11,260 nucleotides of DNA from JAAYYM01 sp964483155 (GTDB lineage Bacteria; Bacillota; Clostridia; Lachnospirales; Lachnospiraceae). The position numbers and the translations under genes are program-made. Below, one piece after another: positions 1 through 6,551 of this stretch. The notes under the pieces were generated by a model. The model had not been told where the DNA came from, did not search any database, and saw only the letters and a program-made list of their open reading frames with translations. Numbering within the stretch: position 1 is the stretch's first letter; each line of letters starts with the position of its first letter. Location: contig CAZAAC010000067.1 in NCBI GenBank assembly GCA_964483155.1, forward strand, positions 1 through 11,260, given 5' to 3'.

Positions 1-8
1 AGATAACA

Positions 9-428
9 ATGATACAGTTAATCGTTGGCGAAAAGGGTAAGGGAAAGACGAAACATTTACTTGAAAAAGTAAATGGAGCGATTAAAACAGCGAATGGTAA
101 TATTGTTTATCTAGACAAGAATTCCAAACATATGTATGAACTTAAAAATAAAATAAGATTAATCAATGCATCTGAGTTTCCGATTTCTAGTACTGATGAA
201 TTCACAGGATTCATTTGCGGAATCGTTTCTCAGGATAATGACTTGGAACAGATGTATTTAGATAGTTTTATGGAGGTGGCTTTTATAACGAATAGAGATG
301 TTGCCCCTGTATTAGCTAAATTAAAAAAGATTAGTGAACAATTCTCCGTTGATTTTGTTATCAGTATATCAGTAGATGAATCAGAATTATCCGAAGACTT
401 AAAATCAAAAGTAATCGTTTCTCTATAG
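9..428 (+). CDS. Small P-loop protein of unknown function
   Basis: A 139-residue cytoplasmic protein with a Walker A-type nucleotide-binding loop at its extreme N-terminus (GEKGKGKT, residues 7-14, fitting GxxxxGK[ST]) directly after a hydrophobic beta strand. No convincing Walker B strand ending in DE is visible, and the protein is shorter than most complete P-loop ATPases. There is no signal peptide or membrane segment. I recall similar small proteins in Lachnospiraceae being labelled 'twitching motility protein PilT', but nothing in the sequence supports a pilus role. It precedes the HlyD-like gene by 56 nt on the same strand, in a cell-division gene neighbourhood. Only 8 nt of upstream sequence lie in the window, so the ribosome binding site and promoter cannot be judged. 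The reading frame and P-loop are seen; nucleotide binding is inferred; the function is unknown. Confidence 0.8.
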   Translation: MIQLIVGEKGKGKTKHLLEKVNGAIKTANGNIVYLDKNSKHMYELKNKIRLINASEFPISSTDEFTGFICGIVSQDNDLEQMYLDSFMEVAFITNRDVAPVLAKLKKISEQFSVDFVISISVDESELSEDLKSKVIVSL

Positions 429-445
429 TATAAATCGAAAACTAG

Positions 446-479
446 AAGCCTCGGGAGCATATAATGACTGCCGAGGCTT
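446..479 (+). promoter_or_regulatory. Stem-loop covering the ribosome binding site of the HlyD-like gene
   Basis: A perfect 9-bp inverted repeat (AAGCCTCGG at 446-454, CCGAGGCTT at 471-479) with a 16-nt loop lies between the P-loop gene and the HlyD-like gene. The right arm contains GAGG at 473-476, 8 nt before the ATG at 485 and the best Shine-Dalgarno sequence for that gene. The T-run after the stem is only TTT, then CT, which is weak for an intrinsic terminator. The hairpin could attenuate transcription or hide the ribosome binding site. The inverted repeat is seen; its role is inferred. Confidence 0.6.
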
Positions 480-484
480 TCTAA

Positions 485-1885
485 ATGGAAAATATGGCGC
501 ATAAACAGAATAATAAGATAACAAAATATAGAAAACCAATTAATATCAATCTTGGATTGATTATTTTTGTTATTATTTTTATATATATGATAACCAGTAT
601 TGTTTTGTATTTAAAAAATGATCAGGTAACTCCTTATGAAGTGAAAATAGGTTCACTTGCAGTTAATAATACATACAGAGGCATAATCCTTAGAGAAGAG
701 ACAATAGTAAACGCGGCAAACTCTGGATATATTAATTATTATGCAAGAGAAAACGAAAAAGTTGCGGCTGGTTCAATGGTATATACCATTGATGAGACAG
801 GTAAACTGGCAGACATGCTAATTGGTTCAGCCAGTGAAGAGAGTTCTTTAACGGATGAAGATCTAGCCGAGCTAAAGACCTCCATTGCTGATTTTGCTAC
901 AGCATTTGATGTAACCTCCTTTGATACGACCTATGATTTTAAATATGATATTGAGGGAACCGTATTGAAGCTGGCAAATTATAGAGTATTATCAAGTCTT
1001 GATACACTAAAAGAGGCAAATCTTTCGGATTCTGTTCAGTTTGGATATGCACCGGAATCTGGCGTTTTAGTATATTCTACAGATGGTTATGAAGACGTTG
1101 GAATTGATGAATTAACGCCAGAATTAATGGACCCATTAAACTATGAAAAGCATCAGTTTCATAGCAATGATTTGATTGGAGCAGATGATGCAGCATACAA
1201 ATTAATTACTGACGAAAAATGGTCGATTGTTATCGCGATTACGGAAGAGCAAGCAGTATTACTGGAGGAAGCGTCTTATATAAAAGTCAAGTTTTTGAAA
1301 AATGGTTATGAATCATGGGGTTCAGTATCCATTGTCAGACAAGACAGTGCAGTTTATCTAATGCTTGATTTTACGAATTCAATGATTACATTTGCAACAG
1401 ACAGAATTCTAGAGCTGGAATTGGAAACAGATGAAGATGAAGGCTTAAAGATACCAAATTCAGCTATTGTTGAAAGAGAGTTTTATCTGATACCAAAAGC
1501 ATATCTGACAAAGGGTGGTAATAGCGGAAATGATGGTTTCATTCGTGAAACATATCTTGAAGATGGGCAAGCATCAACAGAATTTGTTGAAGCCACAGTT
1601 TATAACGAATCAGAAGATGACTACTATATTGATAGCTCCATTTTCGAACCGGGAGACTATATTATACGTCCTGATTCTAATGAGAGATATGCAATCAGTA
1701 AGAAGGCAACCTTAATTGGGGTATATAATATTAATAAGGGCTATGCTGATTTTAAACAGGTCACTATATTAAATCAAAATGAAGAGTATGCGATTGTTAA
1801 GTCAAATACAGAGTATGGTCTGAGCGTATATGATCATATTGTGCTTGTTGGTGAAAGTGTTGATGAGAATGACTTTATATATTAA
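485..1885 (+). CDS. HlyD-like membrane-anchored protein
   Basis: A 466-residue protein with a short basic cytoplasmic N-terminus, one transmembrane helix at about residues 22-43, and a long extracytoplasmic part. The stretch around residues 50-105 has the glycine/valine pattern of a biotinyl-lipoyl-like half-motif found in HlyD-type membrane fusion proteins (G81-Y-I-N, then V93-A-A-G-S near 93-97, ending in a hydrophobic strand). Acidic and coil-prone sequence follows, then beta-rich segments to the C-terminus. No ABC exporter or outer-membrane partner is encoded nearby. Since the gene directly precedes yggS and sepF, a role at the cell envelope or division site is as plausible as export. ATG 485 is chosen because GAGG at 473-476 is well spaced from it; an in-frame ATG at 494 has only a poorly placed GGAA. 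The family assignment is moderately sure; the function is unknown. Confidence 0.8.
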   Translation: MENMAHKQNNKITKYRKPININLGLIIFVIIFIYMITSIVLYLKNDQVTPYEVKIGSLAVNNTYRGIILREETIVNAANSGYINYYARENEKVAAGSMVYTIDETGKLADMLIGSASEESSLTDEDLAELKTSIADFATAFDVTSFDTTYDFKYDIEGTVLKLANYRVLSSLDTLKEANLSDSVQFGYAPESGVLVYSTDGYEDVGIDELTPELMDPLNYEKHQFHSNDLIGADDAAYKLITDEKWSIVIAITEEQAVLLEEASYIKVKFLKNGYESWGSVSIVRQDSAVYLMLDFTNSMITFATDRILELELETDEDEGLKIPNSAIVEREFYLIPKAYLTKGGNSGNDGFIRETYLEDGQASTEFVEATVYNESEDDYYIDSSIFEPGDYIIRPDSNERYAISKKATLIGVYNINKGYADFKQVTILNQNEEYAIVKSNTEYGLSVYDHIVLVGESVDENDFIY

Positions 1886-1897
1886 TAGGAGAAAAAA

Positions 1898-2605
1898 ATG
1901 CATCATTCAATTTTAAGAGATAATTTGAAAATGATTAGGGATACTATCGATACTACTTGTAAAAAGCATGATATCCCGCCTGAAACAGTCACTTTAATTG
2001 CAGTCAGTAAGACACAGCCTGTAGCTCTCATAAATGAGGTTTATAATGCTGGTATTCGTGACTTTGGAGAAAATAAAGTACAGGAGTTAATAGATAAGTA
2101 TCCTCAAATGCCAGACGATATTCGGTGGCATCTAATTGGTCATTTACAAACAAATAAGGTGAAATTCATCATTGATAAAGTGTTTTTGATACATAGTGTA
2201 GACTCAATTAAGCTTGCACAGGAAATTAGTAAAGAAGCAACAAAAAGAAATATTTCTGTTAATATATTGATACAAGTCAACATATCGCATGAAGAAACAA
2301 AATATGGGATATCTGATTTGTCAGCAATTGATATTATAAAAGAGGTATCTACATTTCCAGGAATACACATTAGAGGTCTGATGACAATTGCACCATATAC
2401 AGAGAATCCCGAGGAAAACCGTCTTTACTTCCAGAAATTGAAGCAATTATCTGTTGACATAATTAGCAAAAGCATTGATAATGTTAGTATGGATTGTTTA
2501 TCAATGGGAATGTCAGGCGACTATAAAGTTGCGATTGAAGAGGGATCCACATATGTGAGAGTTGGTACATCTATTTTTGGGGAACGCATATATGTAACGG
2601 CGTGA
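1898..2605 (+). CDS. yggS: YggS/PLPBP-family pyridoxal phosphate-binding protein
   Basis: A 235-residue protein of the YggS (B. subtilis YlmE) family. These are single-domain alanine-racemase-like TIM barrels that bind pyridoxal 5'-phosphate and act in PLP homeostasis, without known catalysis. The PLP lysine is K38 in AVSKTQP. Other family blocks are FGENKVQE (56-63), WHLIGHLQTNK (77-87), the phosphate-binding SMGMSGDY (202-209) and VRVGTSIFG (220-228). The length is normal for the family. AGGAG at 1887-1891 lies 6 nt before the ATG, and the gene starts 12 nt after the HlyD-like stop, so the two are probably co-transcribed. Placement directly before sepF is the classic Firmicute arrangement. 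The cytoplasmic location and role come from family knowledge. Confidence 0.95.
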   Translation: MHHSILRDNLKMIRDTIDTTCKKHDIPPETVTLIAVSKTQPVALINEVYNAGIRDFGENKVQELIDKYPQMPDDIRWHLIGHLQTNKVKFIIDKVFLIHSVDSIKLAQEISKEATKRNISVNILIQVNISHEETKYGISDLSAIDIIKEVSTFPGIHIRGLMTIAPYTENPEENRLYFQKLKQLSVDIISKSIDNVSMDCLSMGMSGDYKVAIEEGSTYVRVGTSIFGERIYVTA

Positions 2606-2634
2606 ATAAAGATGGGAGAATAAGGAGAATTAAT

Positions 2635-3156
2635 ATGGGAGTTTTGGACAAATTCTTAAATGCAATGAAATTAAATGACGACGAATATGATGATGACGAA
2701 GATTATTTTGATGATGAGGATGATTATGCAGAACCGGTGCCTAAGAAAAGATCTGCAAAACAACAGGAATCTATACGTGATGACTATGATGATGAAAAGA
2801 AAGCTAAGCCATTGCCAAAAGTAACTCCAATGCGGTCTTCCAGCAAAGTGCGCACTACTGCAAGCGGAATGGAAGTATGTGTGATTAAACCTACCTCAGT
2901 AGAAGACGCAAGAGAAATCACAGAGACGTTGCTTGCAAATAGAACTGTTGTACTGAATCTCGAAGGTTTAGATGTAGATATTGCACAAAGAATTATTGAC
3001 TTCACATCGGGTTCAACATTTGCAATCAGTGGAAACCTGCAGAAGATTTCACATTACATTTTTATAATTACACCTAGAAGTGTTGAAATATCAGGAGATT
3101 TCCAAGAAATATTATCAGGGGCATTTGATGTTCCCGCTCTAAATAATAGATTTTAA
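2635..3156 (+). CDS. sepF: Cell division protein SepF
   Basis: A 173-residue SepF. This FtsZ-binding protein polymerises into rings or arcs, tethers the Z-ring to the membrane and supports septum formation. Residues 1-13 (MGVLDKFLNAMKL) match the amphipathic membrane-targeting helix. A very acidic linker (14-32), then a basic/serine-rich linker to about 78, leads to the conserved core at about 79-155. The core includes VCVIKPTS, the DAREI helix, VVLNLEGLD and the FTSGSTFAISGNLQKIS strand-turn segment (123-139). The start at ATG 2635 is chosen because AAGGAG at 2622-2627 is 7 nt upstream and the protein then begins with the family's usual helix. An in-frame GTG at 2602 would add 11 atypical residues. 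It follows yggS by 29 nt and is closed by a stem-loop at 3173-3202. Confidence 0.95.
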   Translation: MGVLDKFLNAMKLNDDEYDDDEDYFDDEDDYAEPVPKKRSAKQQESIRDDYDDEKKAKPLPKVTPMRSSSKVRTTASGMEVCVIKPTSVEDAREITETLLANRTVVLNLEGLDVDIAQRIIDFTSGSTFAISGNLQKISHYIFIITPRSVEISGDFQEILSGAFDVPALNNRF

Positions 3157-3172
3157 CTTGTGAGACAAATTG

Positions 3173-3202
3173 AACTTCCTGTATTTCATACAGGAAGTTT
3201 TT
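3173..3202 (+). terminator. Intrinsic terminator or attenuator between sepF and aroB
   Basis: A perfect 11-bp stem (AACTTCCTGTA at 3173-3183, TACAGGAAGTT at 3189-3199) has a 5-nt loop and a T-run that starts in the stem (3198-3202). This is a good rho-independent terminator shape just after sepF. Only 17 nt separate it from the aroB start codon, and the aroB ribosome binding site (AGAGGA, 3205-3210) abuts it. No promoter can fit after it, so aroB depends on readthrough or on a promoter before the hairpin. Confidence 0.8.
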
Positions 3203-3219
3203 AGAGAGGAAAAATTAGC

Positions 3220-4341
3220 ATGTCGTATAAAATAAATGTTGATTGTAAAAACACACAGCAAATAATAACAAATTATCCGATTTTAATAGAGTCGGATTTT
3301 TCAAAGTTGACAGAGGCTATAGCAGCGGTAATTGATTCCACACAAAAAATATGTATTGTGACTGATACTAATGTGAATGATTTATATGTGGGTGATGTAC
3401 AGAAATTACTCAAAGAGATTACGTCAGAGGTATTTGTTTTTCAGTTCCAGGCAGGCGAAAAGCAAAAAAATATAATGACATCTATTGATTTATTTACCTA
3501 TTTAATTGAAAAGAAAATGAGTCGTTCAGACGTATTGGTTGCTCTTGGTGGCGGCGTAGTAGGTGACTTGACTGGGTTTGTTTCGGCAACCTATATGCGA
3601 GGGATCAAATTCATGCAGATTCCAACCACATTATTATCACAGGTGGATAGCAGTATTGGTGGTAAAACAGGTGTAGACTGTAAGCAATACAAAAACATGG
3701 TTGGTGCATTCTGGATGCCAAGTCTCGTTTATATGAATATGAATGTATTAAAAACACTCTCAGGCCGTGAATTTTCTGCTGGAATGGGTGAGGTCATGAA
3801 ATCTGCACTTATTAAAGATGCAAATTTTTATGAATGGTTGATTGACAACTTTAATGCCATTAATGAAAAAGAACCAGAGATACTTGCAGAAATGATTTAT
3901 CGCTGTTGTCTTATTAAAAAAGCAGTTGTAGAAAAAGACCCTTTTGAAAAGGGAGAGCGTGCATTACTTAATTTTGGACATACGATAGGTCATGCAATTG
4001 AAACCTATAAGAATTTTGAGCTGTTGCATGGTGAATGTGTAGCACTTGGCTGTGTTGCCGCTGCATATATATCGTGGAAGAAAAACATGCTTTCTATGGA
4101 AGAATATTATGAAGTAAGAGACATGTTCGTGCCTTTTAATCTTCCCATCACGATAGACCATATGGATCCTTTAGATATTATAAATAATACAAAATCCGAT
4201 AAAAAGATGGAGCATGGTAATTTGAAATTTGTATTACTAAAGAAAATAGGTACTGCTGTCATAGACGAAACGGTAACGGAAAGCGAAATTCTGGAAGCCG
4301 TCCGCGAAATAACTTGGGAGGAAGAAAGAGATTATGAATAA
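3220..4341 (+). CDS. aroB: 3-dehydroquinate synthase
   Basis: A 373-residue AroB, the second shikimate-pathway enzyme. It is a cytoplasmic, NAD- and divalent-metal-dependent enzyme that converts DAHP to 3-dehydroquinate. The N-terminal Rossmann-like part ends in the NAD-binding glycine motif GGGVVGDLTGF (110-120). This is followed by the family block from QIPTTLLSQVDSSIGGKTGVD (133-153). Metal ligands by family alignment are E191 (GMGEVMK), H254 (NFGHTIGHAIE) and H270 (LLHGE). The length is typical and no key residue is missing. AGAGGA at 3205-3210, 9 nt upstream, supports this start. Its last 8 nt overlap lspA. No other aromatic-pathway gene is in the window, so it is separated from an aro cluster and sits where ylmG/ylmH/divIVA often lie. 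Confidence 0.97.
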   Translation: MSYKINVDCKNTQQIITNYPILIESDFSKLTEAIAAVIDSTQKICIVTDTNVNDLYVGDVQKLLKEITSEVFVFQFQAGEKQKNIMTSIDLFTYLIEKKMSRSDVLVALGGGVVGDLTGFVSATYMRGIKFMQIPTTLLSQVDSSIGGKTGVDCKQYKNMVGAFWMPSLVYMNMNVLKTLSGREFSAGMGEVMKSALIKDANFYEWLIDNFNAINEKEPEILAEMIYRCCLIKKAVVEKDPFEKGERALLNFGHTIGHAIETYKNFELLHGECVALGCVAAAYISWKKNMLSMEEYYEVRDMFVPFNLPITIDHMDPLDIINNTKSDKKMEHGNLKFVLLKKIGTAVIDETVTESEILEAVREITWEEERDYE

Positions 4342-4849
4342 GAAAGTGATTCGCTTTTTGATAGAGGCTATTATTGTAGGACTTCTATTGTTTTTAGATC
4401 AATTAGCAAAAATATGGGCAGTTGTTGCATTAAAAGAAGGGGAAATTTATGAATTAATACCCGGTGTTTTAGAACTCAATTATTTGGAAAATCAAGGGGC
4501 AGCTTTTGGTATTTTGCAAAAACAACAAACATTTTTTATCCTGGCAAGCGCCATAATATTATTTATTATTATGATTGTCTTATTTATTATGCCACATACA
4601 AAAAGATATTATGCATTAAATGTTTTATTTGTATTTATCGCTGCTGGTGCGATTGGTAATATGATTGATAGAATTAGATATAATTATGTAATTGATTTTA
4701 TATACATAAGGGCCATTAATTTCCCGATATTTAATCTTGCAGACTGTTATGTGACAGTTTCAACGATAGTATTGTGTCTGTTAATACTATTCCACTATAA
4801 AGAAGAAGATTTTTTAGTATTTTCTTTTAAGAATAAGAGGGTTAATTAA
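4334..4849 (+). CDS. lspA: Lipoprotein signal peptidase (signal peptidase II)
   Basis: A 171-residue polytopic membrane protein that cleaves the signal peptide of diacylglyceryl-modified prolipoproteins. It is an aspartyl protease of the LspA family. Four hydrophobic segments are seen at about 8-28, 66-86, 93-111 and 137-154. Conserved residues include D22 and K26 (LDQLAK), N53 in ENQGAAFG (52-59), N109/D112/R113 (GNMIDR), and the likely catalytic pair D121 (VIDF) and D137 (FNLADCY). The ATG lies inside the end of aroB. GGGAGG at 4316-4321 is the best ribosome binding site, about 12 nt upstream, so translation is probably coupled to aroB. A short basic tail follows the last helix. The pairing with the downstream pseudouridine synthase is conserved in Firmicutes (B. 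subtilis lspA-ylyB). Confidence 0.97.
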   Translation: MNKKVIRFLIEAIIVGLLLFLDQLAKIWAVVALKEGEIYELIPGVLELNYLENQGAAFGILQKQQTFFILASAIILFIIMIVLFIMPHTKRYYALNVLFVFIAAGAIGNMIDRIRYNYVIDFIYIRAINFPIFNLADCYVTVSTIVLCLLILFHYKEEDFLVFSFKNKRVN

Positions 4850-4852
4850 AAT

Positions 4853-5761
4853 ATGATTAAAACACACACCTATACTGTTGATGAAAAGTATGAAAATGAA
4901 CGTGTTGATAAATGCATCACATCTGTCTTTGAGGAATTGTCGCGTTCTTATATTCAAAGATTAATGAAGGAAGAGAAGATGACTGTGAATGGCGTGGTTT
5001 GCAAGGCAAATTACAGAGTCAAGACAGGAGACGAACTCTCTTTTTTTATTGATGAACTGATAGAACCTGAAATTGTTCCTGAGGATATTCCCTTAGATAT
5101 TCTATATGAGGATAGTGATTTGATTGTCATTAACAAACCAAAGGGAATGGTAGTTCATCCGGCACCAGGTCATTATTCTGGAACATTAGTGAATGCACTG
5201 ATGTATCATTGTAAGGACTTATCTGGAATTAATGGGGTTATGCGTCCTGGTATTGTGCATAGAATCGATAAAGACACAACGGGTTCAGTACTTATATGTA
5301 AAAATGATCTTTCCCATAATGATATAGCAAGACAATTAAAAGAGCATAGTATTACAAGAAAATATGTTGCAATTGTGATAGGCAATATCAAAGAAGAAAA
5401 AGGTATCATTGACCAGCCGATTGGGCGTCATACAACAGAACGAAAAAAAATGTCAATCTATTCAAAAAATACAAAAGCTGCAGTAACGCGCTACAAAATA
5501 CTTGAAAGATTTGGACAATATACATATATAGAATGTGTTTTAGAAACAGGCCGTACACATCAAATCAGAGTGCATATGGCTAGCATTGGTTATCCAATAC
5601 TGGGTGATAAAGTATATGGAAGACAAAAAGATAGATTTCATTTAGAGGGACAAACCTTGCATGCCAAAACAATCGGATTTGTACATCCTACAACCCATGA
5701 ATATATGGAATTTGAAGCACCTATTCCCGCATATTTCCAAGAATTACTACAACAGCTATGA
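4853..5761 (+). CDS. rluD: RluA/RluD-family 23S rRNA pseudouridine synthase
   Basis: A 302-residue pseudouridine synthase with an N-terminal S4 RNA-binding domain (about 13-72, with LSRSYIQRLMKE and the NGVV turn) and a C-terminal catalytic domain. The catalytic aspartate is D139 in HRIDKDTTG (136-144), a slight variant of the usual HRLDxxTSG. Other family blocks are INKPKGMVVHPAPGH (93-107) and TGRTHQIRVHM (232-242). It starts 3 nt after lspA, with AGAGG at 4836-4840. The position matches B. subtilis ylyB, the RluD-like enzyme that modifies the helix-69 region of 23S rRNA. That target is family knowledge and not visible here, so the symbol is by homology class. Confidence 0.93.
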   Translation: MIKTHTYTVDEKYENERVDKCITSVFEELSRSYIQRLMKEEKMTVNGVVCKANYRVKTGDELSFFIDELIEPEIVPEDIPLDILYEDSDLIVINKPKGMVVHPAPGHYSGTLVNALMYHCKDLSGINGVMRPGIVHRIDKDTTGSVLICKNDLSHNDIARQLKEHSITRKYVAIVIGNIKEEKGIIDQPIGRHTTERKKMSIYSKNTKAAVTRYKILERFGQYTYIECVLETGRTHQIRVHMASIGYPILGDKVYGRQKDRFHLEGQTLHAKTIGFVHPTTHEYMEFEAPIPAYFQELLQQL

Positions 5762-5771
5762 AAGGCTGAAG

Positions 5772-5804
5772 GTTCGTAAAATGTTTGTAAACTGTTCGTG
5801 AAAC
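5772..5804 (+). repeat. Three phased 11-bp direct repeats, likely operator
   Basis: Three adjacent 11-bp units, GTTCGTAAAAT (5772-5782), GTTTGTAAACT (5783-5793) and GTTCGTGAAAC (5794-5804), have no spacer between them. On the minus strand they read TTCACG, TTTACA and TTTACG at exact 11-bp spacing. This fits the TT(A/C/T)ACA-type repeats bound by PhoP, an OmpR/PhoB-family regulator, in B. subtilis. They lie just before a candidate promoter for the kinase-like and permease genes. The repeats are seen; the regulator is inferred. Confidence 0.7.
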
Positions 5805-5815
5805 CCAAAACCATA

Positions 5816-5844
5816 TATACAATTTTATAATATTATAGTATAAT
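5816..5844 (+). promoter_or_regulatory. Candidate sigma-A promoter for the kinase-like/permease operon
   Basis: TATACA (5816-5821) and TATAAT (5839-5844) are 17 bp apart, upstream of the gene at 5902 and 11 nt after the phased repeats. Two more TATAAT hexamers (5826-5831 and 5852-5857) lie in the same AT-rich stretch, so the exact -10 is uncertain. The -35 matches 4 of 6 consensus bases, compatible with an activated promoter. Confidence 0.5.
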
Positions 5845-5901
5845 TTAGTTATATAATAGAACTGTTTTTTGTAGACATTAGGAGTAAAAGGGGTGAATTG
5901 T

Positions 5902-6531
5902 ATGAATACAATTATTACGATTGGCAGACAATTTGGAAGTGGTGGACATGAAATCGGAGAGAAGCTGGCAACGGAATTCGGAATAAAGTGCTATGACAAG
6001 GAATTATTAACAAGAGCAGCACAGGAGAGTGGTTTGTGCCCAGAAATATTTGAAAATCATGATGAAAAACCAACAAGCAGTTTTTTATATAATCTTGTTA
6101 TGGATACATACTCATTCGGGTATAATTCATCTACCTATGTGGATATGCCCATCAGTCACAAAGTGTTTCTTGCACAATTTGATGCCATTAAGAATATTGC
6201 AAATGAAGGAGCCTGTGTAATCGTTGGAAGATGTGCTGACTATGCATTGGCCGATTATAAAAACTGTATTCATTTATTCATACGTTCTGATATAGATAAT
6301 AGAATAGCACTTGTCAGCGAAAGATTTAACCTTAGCCCAGAAAAAGCAAAAGAAATGATCATAAAGAAAGACAAACAACGTTCAAGCTATTATAATTATT
6401 ATTCTTCAAAAAAGTGGGATAGTGTAGATAGTTATGACATGATAATTGACAGTAGTATTTTAGGTATCGATGGAACCGTTGCTCTGCTTATTCAATTAGT
6501 AAAAGATTTTGAGAAGAAAAATAATCAGTAG
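5902..6531 (+). CDS. Cytidylate-kinase-like family protein
   Basis: A 209-residue cytoplasmic protein that fits the cytidylate-kinase-like family (Pfam Cytidylate_kin2 type), distinct from the canonical cmk gene. It opens with a beta strand and a phosphate-binding loop, GRQFGSGGHEIG (8-19), where a GSGG replaces the usual GxxGxGKS/T. Later blocks are the VIVGRCADY strand/turn (106-114), a basic lid-like KKDKQRSSYYNYY segment (155-167) and YDMIIDSS (178-185) near the end. ATG 5902 is chosen because AAGGGGTG (5888-5895) is 6 nt upstream. An in-frame GTG at 5893 with AGGAG (5880-5884) would add three residues and cannot be excluded. It is followed after 20 nt by the permease gene. The nucleotide substrate is unknown; kinase activity is inferred. 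Confidence 0.85.
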   Translation: MNTIITIGRQFGSGGHEIGEKLATEFGIKCYDKELLTRAAQESGLCPEIFENHDEKPTSSFLYNLVMDTYSFGYNSSTYVDMPISHKVFLAQFDAIKNIANEGACVIVGRCADYALADYKNCIHLFIRSDIDNRIALVSERFNLSPEKAKEMIIKKDKQRSSYYNYYSSKKWDSVDSYDMIIDSSILGIDGTVALLIQLVKDFEKKNNQ

Positions 6532-6551
6532 TAGTAGAAGAGGAATAAAAA

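Noticed and set aside
2602..2634. GTG start that would extend SepF by 11 residues
   Set aside because: The internal ATG at 2635 has AAGGAG 7 nt upstream and gives the typical SepF N-terminal helix.
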